DNA of 64,000 nucleotides from Sipunculus nudus (Eukaryota > Annelida > Sipuncula > Golfingiida > Sipunculidae), in contig CM049308.1 in the NCBI GenBank assembly GCA_026874595.1, positions 35,148,027-35,212,026 of the forward strand, given 5' to 3'. The notes under the pieces are model-generated. The model did not search any database. It was not told the DNA's origin and saw only the letters and a list, made by a program, of their open reading frames with translations. Position numbers and translations under genes: made by a program. Below, piece by piece: positions 1 to 12,029 of the stretch (position 1 is the first letter of the stretch; the number at the start of each line of letters is the position of its first letter).

Positions 1-76
1 CTGTATTATGCATGCACTTATGGAAAAATGGGCCTGAGGCCTTATATTTTCTGAATAAAGTATTCATTCATTCATG
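1..76 (+). mobile_element. 3' tail of a non-LTR retrotransposon (LINE), truncated by the window edge
   Basis: The segment ends with an AATAAA signal followed by a short ATTC tandem tail (ATTCATTCATTC, about 63-75). Just before this lies the word GGCCTGAGGCCTTATATTT. A 3' UTR ending in a polyadenylation signal plus a 4-bp microsatellite tail is typical of jockey/CR1-like LINEs in invertebrates. No coding part is visible because the window starts here. A SINE that borrows the same tail is the alternative. Confidence 0.55.
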
Positions 77-1010
77 GTATCTGCCAATATTTCGTTCTAA
101 AACTATATGCTTAATCTTGTAAACAAGTGGAAATAAACTTGCATCGGACGCAATCAATCGGGTCAAACATAAATATTGCGAACACCCCACCTGGCAGCCA
201 TTCCGGACAACTAAGAAATCGAGATTTTTGTCAAGTATCCATAGGGTGTTTCTTCTGCCTTTCTACTTTGTCTGCATTTCTACTTAGTTATTTCTTATCA
301 TTGTCTGCATGGGAGTTGTCTTGCAAGATTAGACCTCTGGTCAGGCAGACTATGTCTGGTAAACAGACACGACTGGACTATGTTTACTCACTCTCTAGAC
401 CATTACAATGCATACAACAGGTGACTGTAGATAGTGTCCGTGTCCCGGGATTTTTTAGCTAGGGAAACTTTACTATTAAGCCAACATTAACTAAAGCAAT
501 AGATAATAAACATATTATTGCACCATTTTTGTAGCTTTTAACGACAGACCTAAAAGACCATAATCAATGTATAATATTTTCTCATTCATATCAGTATATC
601 TATCGGCCTCATTTCCCGGGCATGGCAGAGCAAGACTGGAGTTTTCTGACGATGACCATTCATAGTAATATTAGATCTGTAAATACTCGTATCTCAAAAA
701 TAAACTTCATGGTTTTCATTGTTGTTTTTTTTTCTATTTTGTGCACATGCCTGGACTAGGGTGTGGGGCGAACCAGCTTTTATCGTTCGTGCGTCATTTT
801 ACCGATGTACACTAATGGTTAAGTTAAAGATGCACGGTGCCGCCAAGCAAGATTGTCATCACACATCATACTAATTACTTACACGAAAAATAAAGCACTG
901 TTACACCTCTTTGACAAGGACACGGACAAATATGTTACAAATAGAAATGGTAAATAAAATTTTGTGCATGTGATGGATTTTTTGTTATACACATTACACC
1001 AGTGATGTAG
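77..1010. other. Intergenic, no gene recognised
   Basis: AT-rich sequence with one 111-codon ORF (127-462 +) whose product has no recognisable domain and looks like chance. I see no repeat structure or RNA gene. Confidence 0.5.
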
Positions 1011-3345
1011 CCGAGTCCACACTATCCGAGTCCGGGCGGAAGTCCGAGTCCATGTACCACGAGTCCGAGTCCAGGTCTGAGGCCAGATACCACGAGTCCG
1101 AGTCCAAGTCTGAGGCCAGATACCACGAGTCCGAGTCCAAATCCGAGTCCAGGTACCACGAGTCCGAGTCCAGGTCTGAGGCCAGGTACCACGAGCCGCG
1201 TCCAAGTCTGAGGCCAGGTACCACGAGTCCGAGTCCAGGTCTGAGGCCAGATACCACGAGTCCGAGTCCAAGTCTGAGGCCAGATACCACGAGTCCGAGT
1301 CCAAGTCCGAGTCCAGGTACCACGAGTCCGAGTCCAGGTCTGAGGCCAGGTACCACGAGCCGCGTCCAAGTCTGAGGCCAGGTACCACGAGTCCGAGTCA
1401 AAGTCTGAGGCCAGGTACCCCGAGTCCGAGTCCAGGTACCGCGAGTCCGCGTCCAAGTCTGAGGCCAGGTACCACGAGTCCGAGTCCAAGTCTGAGTCCA
1501 GGTAACACGGGTCCGAGTCCAAGTCTGAGTCAAGGCTCCACGAGTCCGAGTACAAGTCTGAGGACAGGAACCACGAGTCAGAGTCCTAGTCTGAGTCCAG
1601 GTACCACGGGTCCGAGTACAAGTCAGAGGCCAGGTACCACGGGTCCAAGTACAAGTCTGAGGACAGGTACCACGAGTCCGAGTCCATGTCTGAGTCCAGG
1701 TACCATGGGTCCGAGTCCAAGTCTGAGTCCAGGAACCACGGGTCCGAGTCCAGGTCTGAGGCCAGGTACCACGGGTCCGAGTTCAAGTCTGAGTCCAGGC
1801 TCCACGAGTCCGAGTACAAGTCTGAGGCCAGGTACCACGAGTGCGAGTCCAAGTCTGAGTTCAGGTACCAAGGGTCCGAGTCCAAGTCTGAGGCCAGGTA
1901 CCACGGGTCTGAGTTCAAGTCTGAGGCCAGGTACCATGAGTCAAAGTCTGAGGCCAGGTACTACGAGTCTGAGTACAAGTCGGAGGCCAGGTACCACGAG
2001 TCCGAGTCCAAGTCTGAGGACAGGTACCACGGGTCCGAGTCCTAGTCTGAGTCCAGGTACCACGGGTCCGAGTCTAAGTCTGAGGGCAGGTACCCCGTGT
2101 CCGAGTACAAATCTGAGGCCAGGTACCACGAGTCCGCGTCCAAGTCTGAGGCCAGGTACCCCGAGTCCGAGTACAAGTCAGATGCCAGGTACCACGAGTC
2201 CGAGTTCAAGTCTGAGGCCAGGTACCACTGGTCCGAGTACAAGTCTGAGTCCAGGTACCACGAGTCCAAGTCTGAGGCCAGGTACCACGAGTCCGCGTCC
2301 AAGTCTGAGGCCAGAAACCACGAGTCAGAGTCAAAGTCTGAGGCCAGGTACCCCGAGTCAAAGTCCGAGTCCAGGTACCACGAGTCCACGTCAAAGTCCG
2401 AGTACAGGTACCTAGAGTCCGAGTCCAAGTCTGAGGCCAGGTACCACGAGCCCGAGTCCAAGTCTGAGTCCAGGTACCACGAGTCCGAGTTCAAGTCTGA
2501 GGCCAGGTACCACGGGTCCAAGTCCAAGTCTGAGGCCAGGTACCAAGAGTCCGAGTCCAAGTCTGAGGCCAGGTACCACGAGTCCGAGTTCAAGTCTGAG
2601 GCGAGGTACCACGGGTCCGAGTCCAAGTCTGAGTCCAGGTACCACGGGTCCGAGTCCTAGTCTGAGTCCAGGTACCACGGGTCCGAGTCTAAGTCTGAGG
2701 CCAGGTACCCCGTGTCCGAGTACAAATCTGAGGCCAGGTACCACGAGTCCGAGTCCAAGTCTGAGTAAAGGTACCACAAGTCTGAGTACAAATCTGAGGC
2801 CAGGTACCCCGAGTCCGAGTACAAGTCAGATGCCGATACCACGAGTCCGAGTTCAAGTCTGAGGCCAGGTACCACTGGTCCGAGTACAAGTCAGAGGCCA
2901 GGTACCACGAGTCCGAGTCCAAGTCTGAGTCCAGGTACCACGAGTCCAAGTCTGAGGCCAGGTACCACGAGTCCGCGTCCAAGTCTGAGGCCAGGTACCA
3001 CGAGTCCGAGTCAAAGTCTGAGGCCAGGTACCCCGAGTCAAAGTCCGAGTCCAGGTACCACGGGTCCACGTCAAAGTCTGAGTACAGGTACCTAGAGTCC
3101 GAGTCCAAGACTGAGTCCTGGTACCACGGGTCCAAGTCCAAGTCTGAGGCCAGGTACCACGAGCCCGAGTCCAAGTCTGAGGTCAGGTACCACGAGTCCG
3201 AGTTCAAGTCTGAGGCGAGGTACCACGGGTCCGAGTCCAAGTCTGAGTCCAGGTACCACGAGTCCGAGTCAAAGACTGAGGCCAGGTACCACGAGTCAAA
3301 GTCTGAGGCCAGGTACCCCGAGTCAAAGTCCGAGTCCAGGTTAAA
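1011..3345. repeat. 33-bp minisatellite, about 70 units
   Basis: Tandem array with a consensus unit of 33 bp that reads roughly GAGTCCGAGTCCAAGTCT followed by GAGGCCAGGTACCAC. It is built from 6-bp words (GAGTCC, AAGTCT) plus a KpnI-like GGTACC. Units of 21 and 27 bp are interspersed. Because 33 is a multiple of 3 and stops are rare, several frames stay open for hundreds of bases: [11 protein letters not shown]-type and [11 protein letters not shown]-type peptides on +, [11 protein letters not shown]-type on -. A higher-order duplication is visible: the variant CCCCGTGTCCGAG occurs at 2093 and 2708, and CCTAGAGTCC at 2411 and 3091. No ORF crosses the whole array, and none has a flanking exon or start context, so coding is unlikely. 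Confidence 0.95.
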
Positions 3346-3351
3346 AAAAAT

Positions 3352-3375
3352 GGACCCTAGTCCGGACTAGAGTCC
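3352..3375. repeat. 24-bp palindrome closing the minisatellite
   Basis: Reads GGACCCTAGTCCGGAC then TAGAGTCC. The inner 14 bp CTAGTCCGGACTAG is a perfect palindrome, and the full 24 bp has a single mismatched pair. It begins 6 bp after the last array unit and an A-run, and is made of the same GAGTCC/GGACTC words as the array, now inverted. Confidence 0.8.
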
Positions 3376-4154
3376 CCCAGCACTGCTTTACACACAACTT
3401 TTCAACAGGATAGTGTCTAAAGTGTTTGGGATTTATTTCACGGTATACTCTCCGTTTTACAACAGGTCCGATTTCAGCAGAATTACAAACCACAGAAACA
3501 TTGCATTCAACTAATAATCTCCTTCAGCATTTAGATCCAATTACGTTGTACATGTAAAGTGAATTCAAGAGACGCATATAGTCTGAGAATGGTATACACA
3601 AATCATGGAGTCCAAGCTCCTGGATTTTCCAAATAAAAAATCGTTAATTGAGTGTCGTTAATCAATACAAGCCATGAAATTTTCTGTTACTCTTTATTCC
3701 CTGAAAGACTTAACAGTTACCACAGCATTTTCCATTGTAGCAGCTTCCCTTCGTTTTGTCAATAATGTTACTTTATAAGAAAAAAATACAGGTGTATCCT
3801 TCGATTAGCAAGCTGCTTTAATGGCGCGTGACTCGAGCAAAACAAATGGCTCACAGGAAATGGTTTATGCTTACGTGTACATGTCCTCCTTAGTCAAACT
3901 CCTCCCTGCATGGATTAAAACATGAGTTACTTAAGACGTTGAGTGCTATTATAAGTGCTTCCCTACATGCATGCCCGCAAATAAAAAGAATTATCTTTCG
4001 GCTTAAACCAAGGTATTCTTTACCTACCAGGTGTGTTTTTAAAGTAGGAACAGAACACATCGATCGTAACCGTAAAAAGTAAAGTTGCAGGTTTTTAAGT
4101 CCCATTCCTATGTTCAGGAGACGTTTACCATTTTTTTCCAGGACGTAGCTCTCT
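3376..4154. other. Intergenic, no gene recognised
   Basis: AT-rich. A minus-strand ORF at 3890-4168 (92 codons) runs into the neighbouring SINE body and shows no recognisable domain. Nothing else stands out. Confidence 0.45.
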
Positions 4155-4345
4155 GGGGTTGCTCCCAAGGGTTTTAGATTGCCAGCCCAAGTTCATAGAT
4201 ATGATACTTAATCTGGTACCCATTTATATTGCTGTGTGTCTCACGTATGGCTGAGACCTCGCTCCAGGGTCTTGGTGATAGCCTACGTGATTCGAACCTG
4301 TGACCGCTTGTTTACAAGCATGGCACCTTTGCCACCACACCAAAA
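4155..4345 (-). mobile_element. tRNA-derived SINE, minus strand
   Basis: On the minus strand the sequence begins with a tRNA-like head: GGTGTGGTGGCAAAGGTGCC (4322-4341) resembles a box A, and CAGGTTCGAATC (4289-4300) is a good box B (GGTTCGANNCC), about 30 bp apart. It is followed by a non-tRNA body, including GAGCGAGGTCTCAGCC, down to about 4155. The head lacks a complete acceptor stem and cloverleaf, so it is not a functional tRNA gene. The 3' boundary is uncertain. Confidence 0.6.
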
Positions 4346-5019
4346 CGTAATCTCGATGTTTTGCTATTGTACAGCTTTATTAGGTATGGTCCTGGTACTC
4401 TATTTCAAACCTAAATAAACGGCTTACGTGGAGCTTGATCCTTCGGGCTAAACATGAATCTGAGCACTATAAATTCACACTCGTGACCAAAATTCCTGAA
4501 CACATATTTCCATTGCATCATAACACTGAAATAATGGACATCTATCCCTTTCAGCATCCCATCCAGTTCGAAGAAAATTGTCCAAAACGTTCTTTATAAA
4601 AGATTTCCATTTGTAAAATTTCTTTTTAGGCCTATATGTATTTTTTTGGCAATGATATGTAACAGATTTAGCGACACTGCATTGTTCATTTGTTAGACGC
4701 CTATCTTTGCCAGCTTGCAAAATGTGAATAACCCGGTCATGAAGGCAGTCTTAATCCATACGTGGATGTGAGTGGTGGAAAATTGTCCCAAGTACATCTA
4801 CGGATAGTCTTGTGGGGAATGTCATTCTTCAATTTTTGGAAATAATCTGCAGAAAATACCATCATACTATGATGGTTATTAAGCAAGGTGCACAAATATG
4901 GCTATATAGCATTTTTTTCGAGTGTCGCACGGAGTTAGGTCAGTCTAGACAGAATGTCCGTCTCTATAATACAGAGACGGAGAGCACTGCATGCATTCTT
5001 GTGGTGCCCTGATATTACT
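4346..5019. other. Intergenic, one unassigned short ORF
   Basis: A minus-strand ORF at 4475-4720 (81 codons) has a fairly protein-like composition (many K, W, F, C; it ends in EICVQEFWSRV) but no domain I recognise. No splice context was convincing. I leave it unassigned. Confidence 0.35.
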
Positions 5020-5610
5020 AAATGTCCCTCCTTTGGCCAAATTACCAAACATAATCTAGCTAACATACCCTTAACTACGACTCCTTACTTGTTTTCTTGC
5101 TCAAATAAGAAAATTAAACATATAATCCAGGTGCAAAAGTTAAGAAGCGATGCTCGCAGGTTTCTAACCAAACATGGCATGTTGCTTCAGGTTCAAGGCA
5201 CACAGAGAGAAGCCAGTTTTCAAAGTCCTTCCTCTGATTAGCTGTTAGGTTTCAGGCTCATTCATCATGGAAATCCAACTTAATTCCAAGTTTAAGATTT
5301 ACTGCCTAGTCCCTAAAATAGTGCCATCTAGTGAATAAAACAGAAAGTGTAAGCAAAACAATGGTTTCAAGCGGGGCTAGTAGCCACCTGCAAATTTTCT
5401 CGTTTTCACTTATTACAAATGGTTCACACATCCAGTTAAGACCCACGTTTGTTTATTTTAAGCTTATTATCTGATTTATCTAAATTTCTGTGTCCTCCCT
5501 CGCACACTAATATTTTCAATAGAGTGCTCGTAAGCCTCACTGGGAGGCTTACTAAGTAGGCTTAGGTCAGTCGTGCTTATACCTATGTTAAGGTATCATA
5601 ATCGTCAAAA
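5020..5610 (+). repeat. Dispersed repeat, copy A (uninterrupted)
   Basis: About 590 bp that matches 16961-17420 plus 19689-19775 in the same orientation. Shared landmarks in order are: ATGTCC then CAAACATAATCTAGCTAAC; AAGATTTACTGCCT; AATAGTGCCATCTAGT; CCCACGTTTGTTTATTTTAA; and a terminal hairpin GTAAGCCTC-actgg-GAGGCTTAC (5530-5552). Copy A has no insertion at the point where copy B carries a 2.27-kb element, so it serves as the empty-site reference. No coding capacity; the class is unknown. Confidence 0.8.
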
Positions 5611-8580
5611 CTTCTATATCTAAATCAATTCAAAAGTTATTTTAAATTTATATATATTACTCCATAAAGTGTACATTAGTTTAAAACAGGTACCGTGATA
5701 TTTCTCATGGTATACATATATTTTTGAATTTTCCTTCATTTTCACATAATTTTGTGACAAATAAGTAAAATTAAAAGGTACACTATTTCAATCAGTAACA
5801 GTATCAAATTGACTTATATTAAACTAAATGATATCCCCCCTCTACTCTGGGTTTTTATGTTGAAAAATTTAATTTTAATTTTTTTTATTAAATCAAAGAT
5901 CAAACTTTCAGTTTAAGATTAGAAGGAATCATGATAGAGGAAAAGCAAAAGATAAGGTATTTAGACATTGCCATGTAGTTTAATATTACTGCACTAAAAA
6001 TTTCTCAGTGTTACTTGGTACTTAAACAGCGTTAATTAAAAGATTTAAAGTTAAAAATGTATTAACAATATCATGTGAAAATTAGTGAAGTTTTATCACA
6101 TGTATATACCACCAGAAAGATCACTATATCAGGTTAAAATAATGTTTGTTTTGTGTTGTTTATTATGAATACAAACCACTTTTGGATTGATTTTAAATAT
6201 AGGGATTTTTGACGATATTACCGTAAGACCAATTCCCTGTCCAGATGTTGCATTAAAAAATTCCAAGCGAGAGAAGACGACGAATGGTTGCCGAGCACAA
6301 AGAAAAATAGAAGACATGTCGCTTGTCCCTGACCTTTGTGTGTTTTCACTAAATCTGGAAACGGGAAAGAGGGCAACAAAGCTGAACACATTGCGAGAGT
6401 TAAGTAACAGGGAAGCCGTGCGGTCGTCAGATTCCGTCGCAGGGTCGTCTCATTTACCAGGACCCTTCAATTATTACGTACAGTAACCTCGCACAGTTGA
6501 GAAACATGATAAAAGAGGTGACAGTTTTCAATGACGGTTTCTATTGTGGCGCCTGACTATTGATTTTGACTTGTTTGTAACCCCTCCTCCGTTGAAAGGT
6601 CTCCCTCTGGGACATGATTCGTTAAGCCTGCCAGCAGCGGGGCAGGTGTCGCTATTTATTGAAATACAATGCATGGCTGAGAGTGTAGTTGAAGGACGGT
6701 TTGTATCAAAGTGGCGCCCCGTAGACGCTGGGCGTACCATTACTAATGGAAACGTCTAAGTAAATATAACATTAATGTGATATAAATATATTTAGCTGCA
6801 CATTAAAAGAAAACTTTAATATAGTTGTCAAGTATAACTTAAGAAATATTTACTTTAAAGGCCTACTTTTAACCAAATACAGAAAATATTGCACGATTAG
6901 TTGAGCCGGAAACATGATATAAAAGCCCAACCGATGTAATAGAACTCTCGAATTATAAAACCTTCCGTAGCGAGTCCCATATATTCTCGTATTTTTTTTC
7001 TTTTTGCCATTGCGAACAGGCTAAAAACATGAACTACAGTACTGCTTTAACTAAACATCTTTAACCTAAGCTGGTATTCAGCGTTCCATCATCTTTGGCA
7101 CTGTTGTTATAAGGTAATTGGCACCGGTCTATCGACACTATGAAGGACGGCCAGAAGGACATTTTTCACAAGTCAGCAGTATCTGGGAGTGTTCAAACAG
7201 AGACGAGAGACGCGAGCTTATTATGGTGGACGTATCAAAGCAGTGGATTCTAAATCTGGTGCCTCTGGTAGAATCTGCAGGTTTATCTCCGAAAGTCCCT
7301 GGCCCGCTATCACTGAACCCCACGCTTCACGGATAACTCCGATAGACAGGGATTTAATTTCTCCATTTGTCCAACAATGTTCCCTAGAATGAACTCGGGG
7401 AGAAAATGGTGCACTTTAAAAAAACACGGTAACTTACGGTAATACCGTATTTTACAAAGCAGACCCAGGCACGGCTCCTACGTTTCACACATTTCTCATT
7501 TACATTTCTCTTGAAGCATATTCTTGTCCACTGCAGTGGAAAAAATTCTAACAAGTATATAATACCTCATTCTTAATGTAGAAATATAAAACAATTAATA
7601 GATATGTGGTCTTTCTCATGTATCAGGCGTTTCCCGAAGGACCAGAAGATGGCGCTGAGCTGCAGAAGCAGCATTACCGCAATTTATAATGATGACATTT
7701 TTAAGTACACAATTCACACTGGACATAAATTATACTAGAAGTGCGCATCTAATACATATGACAGATATTTCATTCAGCAGAGCCACCTTAAAACCATCTA
7801 CATATGAGATTCAATTTAAGAAAAGCAGTCCCCGGTAGTTCTATTAAGCCACTATCCAAAATGATGATCCCTGCTTCATTACATAATACCTACAACTTAT
7901 CGGGCATCACCGTCACTTTAACGTCATTGTCGAAGAAGCGTCTATAGACAGTTCCATCACTTCCTGTCCCCCTGTTTATTATTATTATTATTATATTTTT
8001 TGGCCATAGATTTTTTTTTTTGTTATTTACTTTCAGATCAGCCCCACTTTTTGAGGTCAAGGTCACTGTTCACATGCAAAAATATCCTGAGTTGATTGGA
8101 TGATGTCATGTAAACAAAAAAAATATGACCAGCTTAAACCAAGATTGCTGCTCATGCACATATACATCTGTTCTGTCTGATCATTGGAAAGATTTAAAAC
8201 AGTTGTGAAACATAAATTGGACATTTATTTTAAAATTCTTTACTGCCGTATTAGGCCGTCATTTAAGCATGCAGCTTAAATAATTGAAAATGAAAAATAA
8301 TTGAAAAATGTTAAGCAAGTATCTCTAAAAAACAGGTTGACACAGGTTTGTGGAACAGAATAAAGCCCCTGAATGATATAAAAAATAGATGTCTAAATTT
8401 ACCGCCTTGTTCATGTCCGGAGCCCCGTCGCTTGATATTCGGGCACTTCTCGCTTCCTGGTGTTCAACAGATGATTGATGCATTCATGGTGTTAAGTCTA
8501 CAAGCCCGGGAAAACAGTTGCTTATGTAAGCGTGGATACACGACAAATCTGCCAACAACATAATTGCTCACGAACGTGAA
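5611..8580. other. Intergenic, AT-rich; no gene recognised
   Basis: Mostly AT-rich. Two more GC-rich patches carry short ORFs (6187-6486 +, 6544-6759 +, 7118-7392 +) without recognisable domains. A perfect 13-bp palindrome ACGGTAATACCGT lies near 7436. A (TTA)n tract at about 7977-7994 precedes a T-run. No RNA genes seen. Confidence 0.45.
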
Positions 8581-8809
8581 TACTGTGGTTGGCTGCATAT
8601 TCGCGAGGCAAAATTTCGTGATTTCTCCATTTTTCCCTATACCGGCATAATGCATAATGGAATTTATTATAAAATTTCTCACTGTTCTAACCTATTCACA
8701 TACAAGCATTGGTTTCAATGAATAAAAAGGTTATACTCAATTGGCCAATTATTCCCGAGGGTTTCCTCGCGAAATTAAAATCCTCGCGAACAAAAAGGCA
8801 ACCACAGTA
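8581..8809. mobile_element. MITE with CTGTGGTT termini and TA target-site duplication
   Basis: The ends are inverted repeats: TACTGTGGTTGGC at 8581 and GGCAACCACAGTA ending at 8809. Each terminal CTGTGGTT/AACCACAG is flanked by TA, as expected of Tc1/mariner-type insertion. Internal arms also pair: TTCGCGAGG (about 8600) against CCTCGCGAA (about 8765 and 8782). At about 229 bp with no ORF of its own it is non-autonomous. Family assignment rests on the TA duplication only. Confidence 0.7.
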
Positions 8810-11479
8810 TATAAATTTTGGAATTTTGTCCTGGGTCCCCTTCGGAAGAAACTTTTGTATAAAGCACATGCAGCTGGCTTGATAATGTAAAAGAATAGGT
8901 ATAAAAGTGCTCCTAAATGTATCCCTTTAAAAATAATCTTTTTATTTTTCAAACACCGGAAAAATAACCAATCTACATTTAAACTATCATGCACGACTGT
9001 CTCTCTGTTCTTGTGATAATTTAACCAAATTAACTTGCCAAGATGCAGAAAAGATGTTTTGCCATAAAAATGTCCTTTTATTCACTTAAATATATAACTT
9101 TTCATAGTGACCTTTCTCTCGAAATTCTTCCTTATATTTTAAACCATTTAAGTATACATAAGTAAAGATAAACAGGCTTAAGGCTTTAGTTATTTACATG
9201 CATTGTCCCCGATTCGGCTAGTATGTTCCAATATCTAAGATTTCAAGTCGGATACAATTTGAGCTATAATATAACATATAAACTCATTTGTTAAGGAAAG
9301 AAGATGAAAAAAAAGAAGAAGAAAAAAAAGAAAAAAACAAGAGAGCAGACACGTATAAGCATTGTATGACACATATATTGCATGATTAAATATATTAATA
9401 AAAACTCCGATCCTGCTTAGTCTCGAAGTTAAGACCATAATATATAGACCGAAAACGTTTTGTATTGTTTTGATCTGATAAATAAATAACATATTTGATT
9501 AGCCAGAACATAGATAATTTATTAATTTAAAGAAAATAGGTAAACTAGAGTTCATTTTTCTATTGATTTTTCCTTATAAAACAACAATTTTGGTGAAATT
9601 GTAAGAAGCTGCCGCCTCCTCAATGGGCAGTCTCAACCCCCCTGTGACGTCACATTTGGGATATTCCCTGTGACAAGAATTTTCCAATAAATGCTATCTT
9701 TTTCTTGTAGTGTCAGCATCAAATAATAGGCAAAAGAATAAAGAAAATGTACTGCTGAATTTGAGTCAATTGGAAATACAGTCCATTACGTCATTCTTGC
9801 ATCGGCCAATCACATCAGGGTCCCGTCTCAGTTCCGGACACGATCTCGCCATCAAATAAAACCGAAACACGAGGAAAATGTTTAACTGGGCTGAAAAAAA
9901 AAATCACCTGGACGTGTAGATTTCGGACTATATCCAGAACATTAATGCGTATTTATTTCAAACTGAGTGGAAGGAATTGGACAATCCCGGTAAAACGAAG
10001 ACCTTTTTCATTTGAGTGCAGGCTATAGGAATTGATTTATTCTGAGAGTGCACGTGTTTTAGGGCTATAACGTGTAATTAAATTGACCGATGATCCTTCT
10101 TTGTTTATCAGCCTTAAAGGTCCGGACCTGTCACCGTTAAGCCTGATTCATGAGGTTACACAAGGCGAAAGAAGCTTTTGTAGTCTCCGGGCATCTGGTC
10201 AATAATCTTAGATAACAAAAGCATAATTCCACTGCGCTTTTTTCTTTTATGGTTTCATTCATTTATTTTCTCATTTTTCCTTCTGCACCAGCACAGAGCT
10301 TTCCTAATGGTGTTTTAACTGCCGGGAATAAAATACCCGAATACAATGGGAATATTAAATTTAAACGTCATGAACGACATGCCAGGACAACAATTTAAAG
10401 TGCCTGGTACAATGTCCAAGCAATAGATGGAAATGTTATGAGGTAATCAATTACGCCACACGATGAATTAAATGAAATCTGTTGAACCTTCACTTGCGCC
10501 ATGTTTGGTACAAACATGAGCACAAATACATTCCCGCATTTGAAACTTTGTAAGCTAGGACTGTGTGCTCGACTAGCGTGCCATCCAAGGCAGGGGTATA
10601 TTAAGAGGGGGCACAGGGGGCGAGCGCCCATTGTTTTTCAACCAGTCATTCTTGAAAAATAATATATGCATAATACTGAAAAGAAGCACCGGAATAACGT
10701 ATCTGGTCGTTTTCTTTCTTATAGTTCTACATGGGAAGGTTTTGCGTAAAATAAAACTCCCGGCATTCTTGTGCTAGTGTGTTGAGCATCCCCTTTTCTA
10801 AAATCAATTACTCGCACCATGTATTTCTAGCATATACGTGAATGATGTGTATGTCGTGATAGCCACGGCCAACAAACACCCATGCAGAATACCTCGGAGA
10901 AAAAAACTTCATTATAGGTTGAGTACACAAGATCTTTCTTTGGTCAGTGGATATACAATTATTTAAGAAGACCAGTGCTGGTAGCCATGTCGACTGTATT
11001 TACATGATAAGTGAATGGGTTACTTCATGTAATGCTATAGATATATTTAACATTATATAAATAATGCATAACCTTATCAGTAACCAAATGTATGATACCA
11101 TATTTATATAGCGCACATTTTACACACATAACCTGTTAAAAAGCGCTGTACGTAACACATTCTTTTAAAAAAAAATAATAAATAAATATATAGTATGCCA
11201 TACTGAACATTGACGAGATATAGGCGTTAAACTAGATAAAATATTGAATAAGTATTTGAATAAGAGAAAGACAAGTATAAAAAATTAAGAGTTAAATAGC
11301 ATTAAGAAAAACTGGGTGGAATCGGAAATAGAAAACAAACAATTCACTAACTTGAAGACAAAGAAAGGATCAAACTTAAGAGAGTCATCATTAAAAAGCT
11401 GTAAATGTATAATGTTTAGCGAAACATATGGTAAAAGCAGGGCACAGTCGTACATTAAGGTCAGTTACGGTTATCATGA
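8810..11479. other. Intergenic; one possible hAT-like end
   Basis: AT-rich, with a purine-rich AAG/AAAG stretch at about 9305-9340. Near 10590-10632 the sequence GGCAGGGGTATATTAAGAG followed by G-rich sequence resembles the degenerate hAT-like ends elsewhere in the window, but no partner end was found. No gene recognised. Confidence 0.4.
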
Positions 11480-11955
11480 ATTGTGTTTATGTTTAATTTC
11501 ACCATAAACTGAAGTACATTTGTATTTTCATTTTCATATTCTGAAAATTCAGGAAATTCACCCCTTGTGTTCTGCGGGAAAGGATTCCATAAGTATATGG
11601 AGTAGCATGATAGAAGGACCGTTCACATTATATTGAAGTTTCATAACTGTAACCTTTCAAGCCAATTTTTTTGTACACTACAAACATTTATGTTTCTTAT
11701 GAAGGTGCTTCCTCATGCAAAGATTTATACGTGAGCGTAAGCGTTGTCTTACAGGTAACCAGTGCAGCTCGCCAAGAATTGGTGTGATTTGGAAAGTTCA
11801 AACGGCGAGGTGTTCTTGTTATAACACTTGCTTGTTGAAACGCGTGCTGCTTTGAACACTTTTAAGCCTCTTCGTCATCTTGTTTGGTAAACCATATAGG
11901 AAGGCATTACAGTAAATTAGACATGACGTTACCAGTCCGTTAATCAAGGACTAAG
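11480..11955 (-). pseudogene. C-terminal part of a jockey/CR1-like LINE reverse transcriptase, decayed
   Basis: Read on the minus strand, 11955 to about 11850 gives LVTSCLIYCNAFLYGLPNKM followed by TKRLKSVQSS, the well-known LINE stretch SRLDYCNALLYGLP...LQRVQNSAAR. After a frameshift and stop, TPILGELHWLPVRQR follows (about 11790-11740), then CERSFYHATP near 11600, matching the RAFSVAAPxLWN region. Several frame changes and stops make it non-functional. It lies downstream of, and in the same orientation as, the RT palm relic at 13098-13790, so both may be parts of one element split by the fragment at 12030-12530. Confidence 0.8.
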
Positions 11956-12029
11956 TTAGGTGCATGCGTCGAAAATATCGGCTGACATATCCAATAACCC
12001 GTATCAAATCGTACGTAGCCGGCACGACT

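Noticed and set aside
1011-3345. CRISPR array or repeat-protein gene
   Set aside because: Units are directly contiguous without unique spacers. Several frames on both strands are open only because the unit is a multiple of 3 without stops, and there is no cas gene or splice context.
4289-4345. Functional tRNA gene
   Set aside because: Box A and B words are present but no acceptor stem or cloverleaf closes, and a SINE body follows.
4475-4720. Short minus-strand gene
   Set aside because: Protein-like composition but no recognisable family or splice signals; the evidence is not enough for a CDS call.
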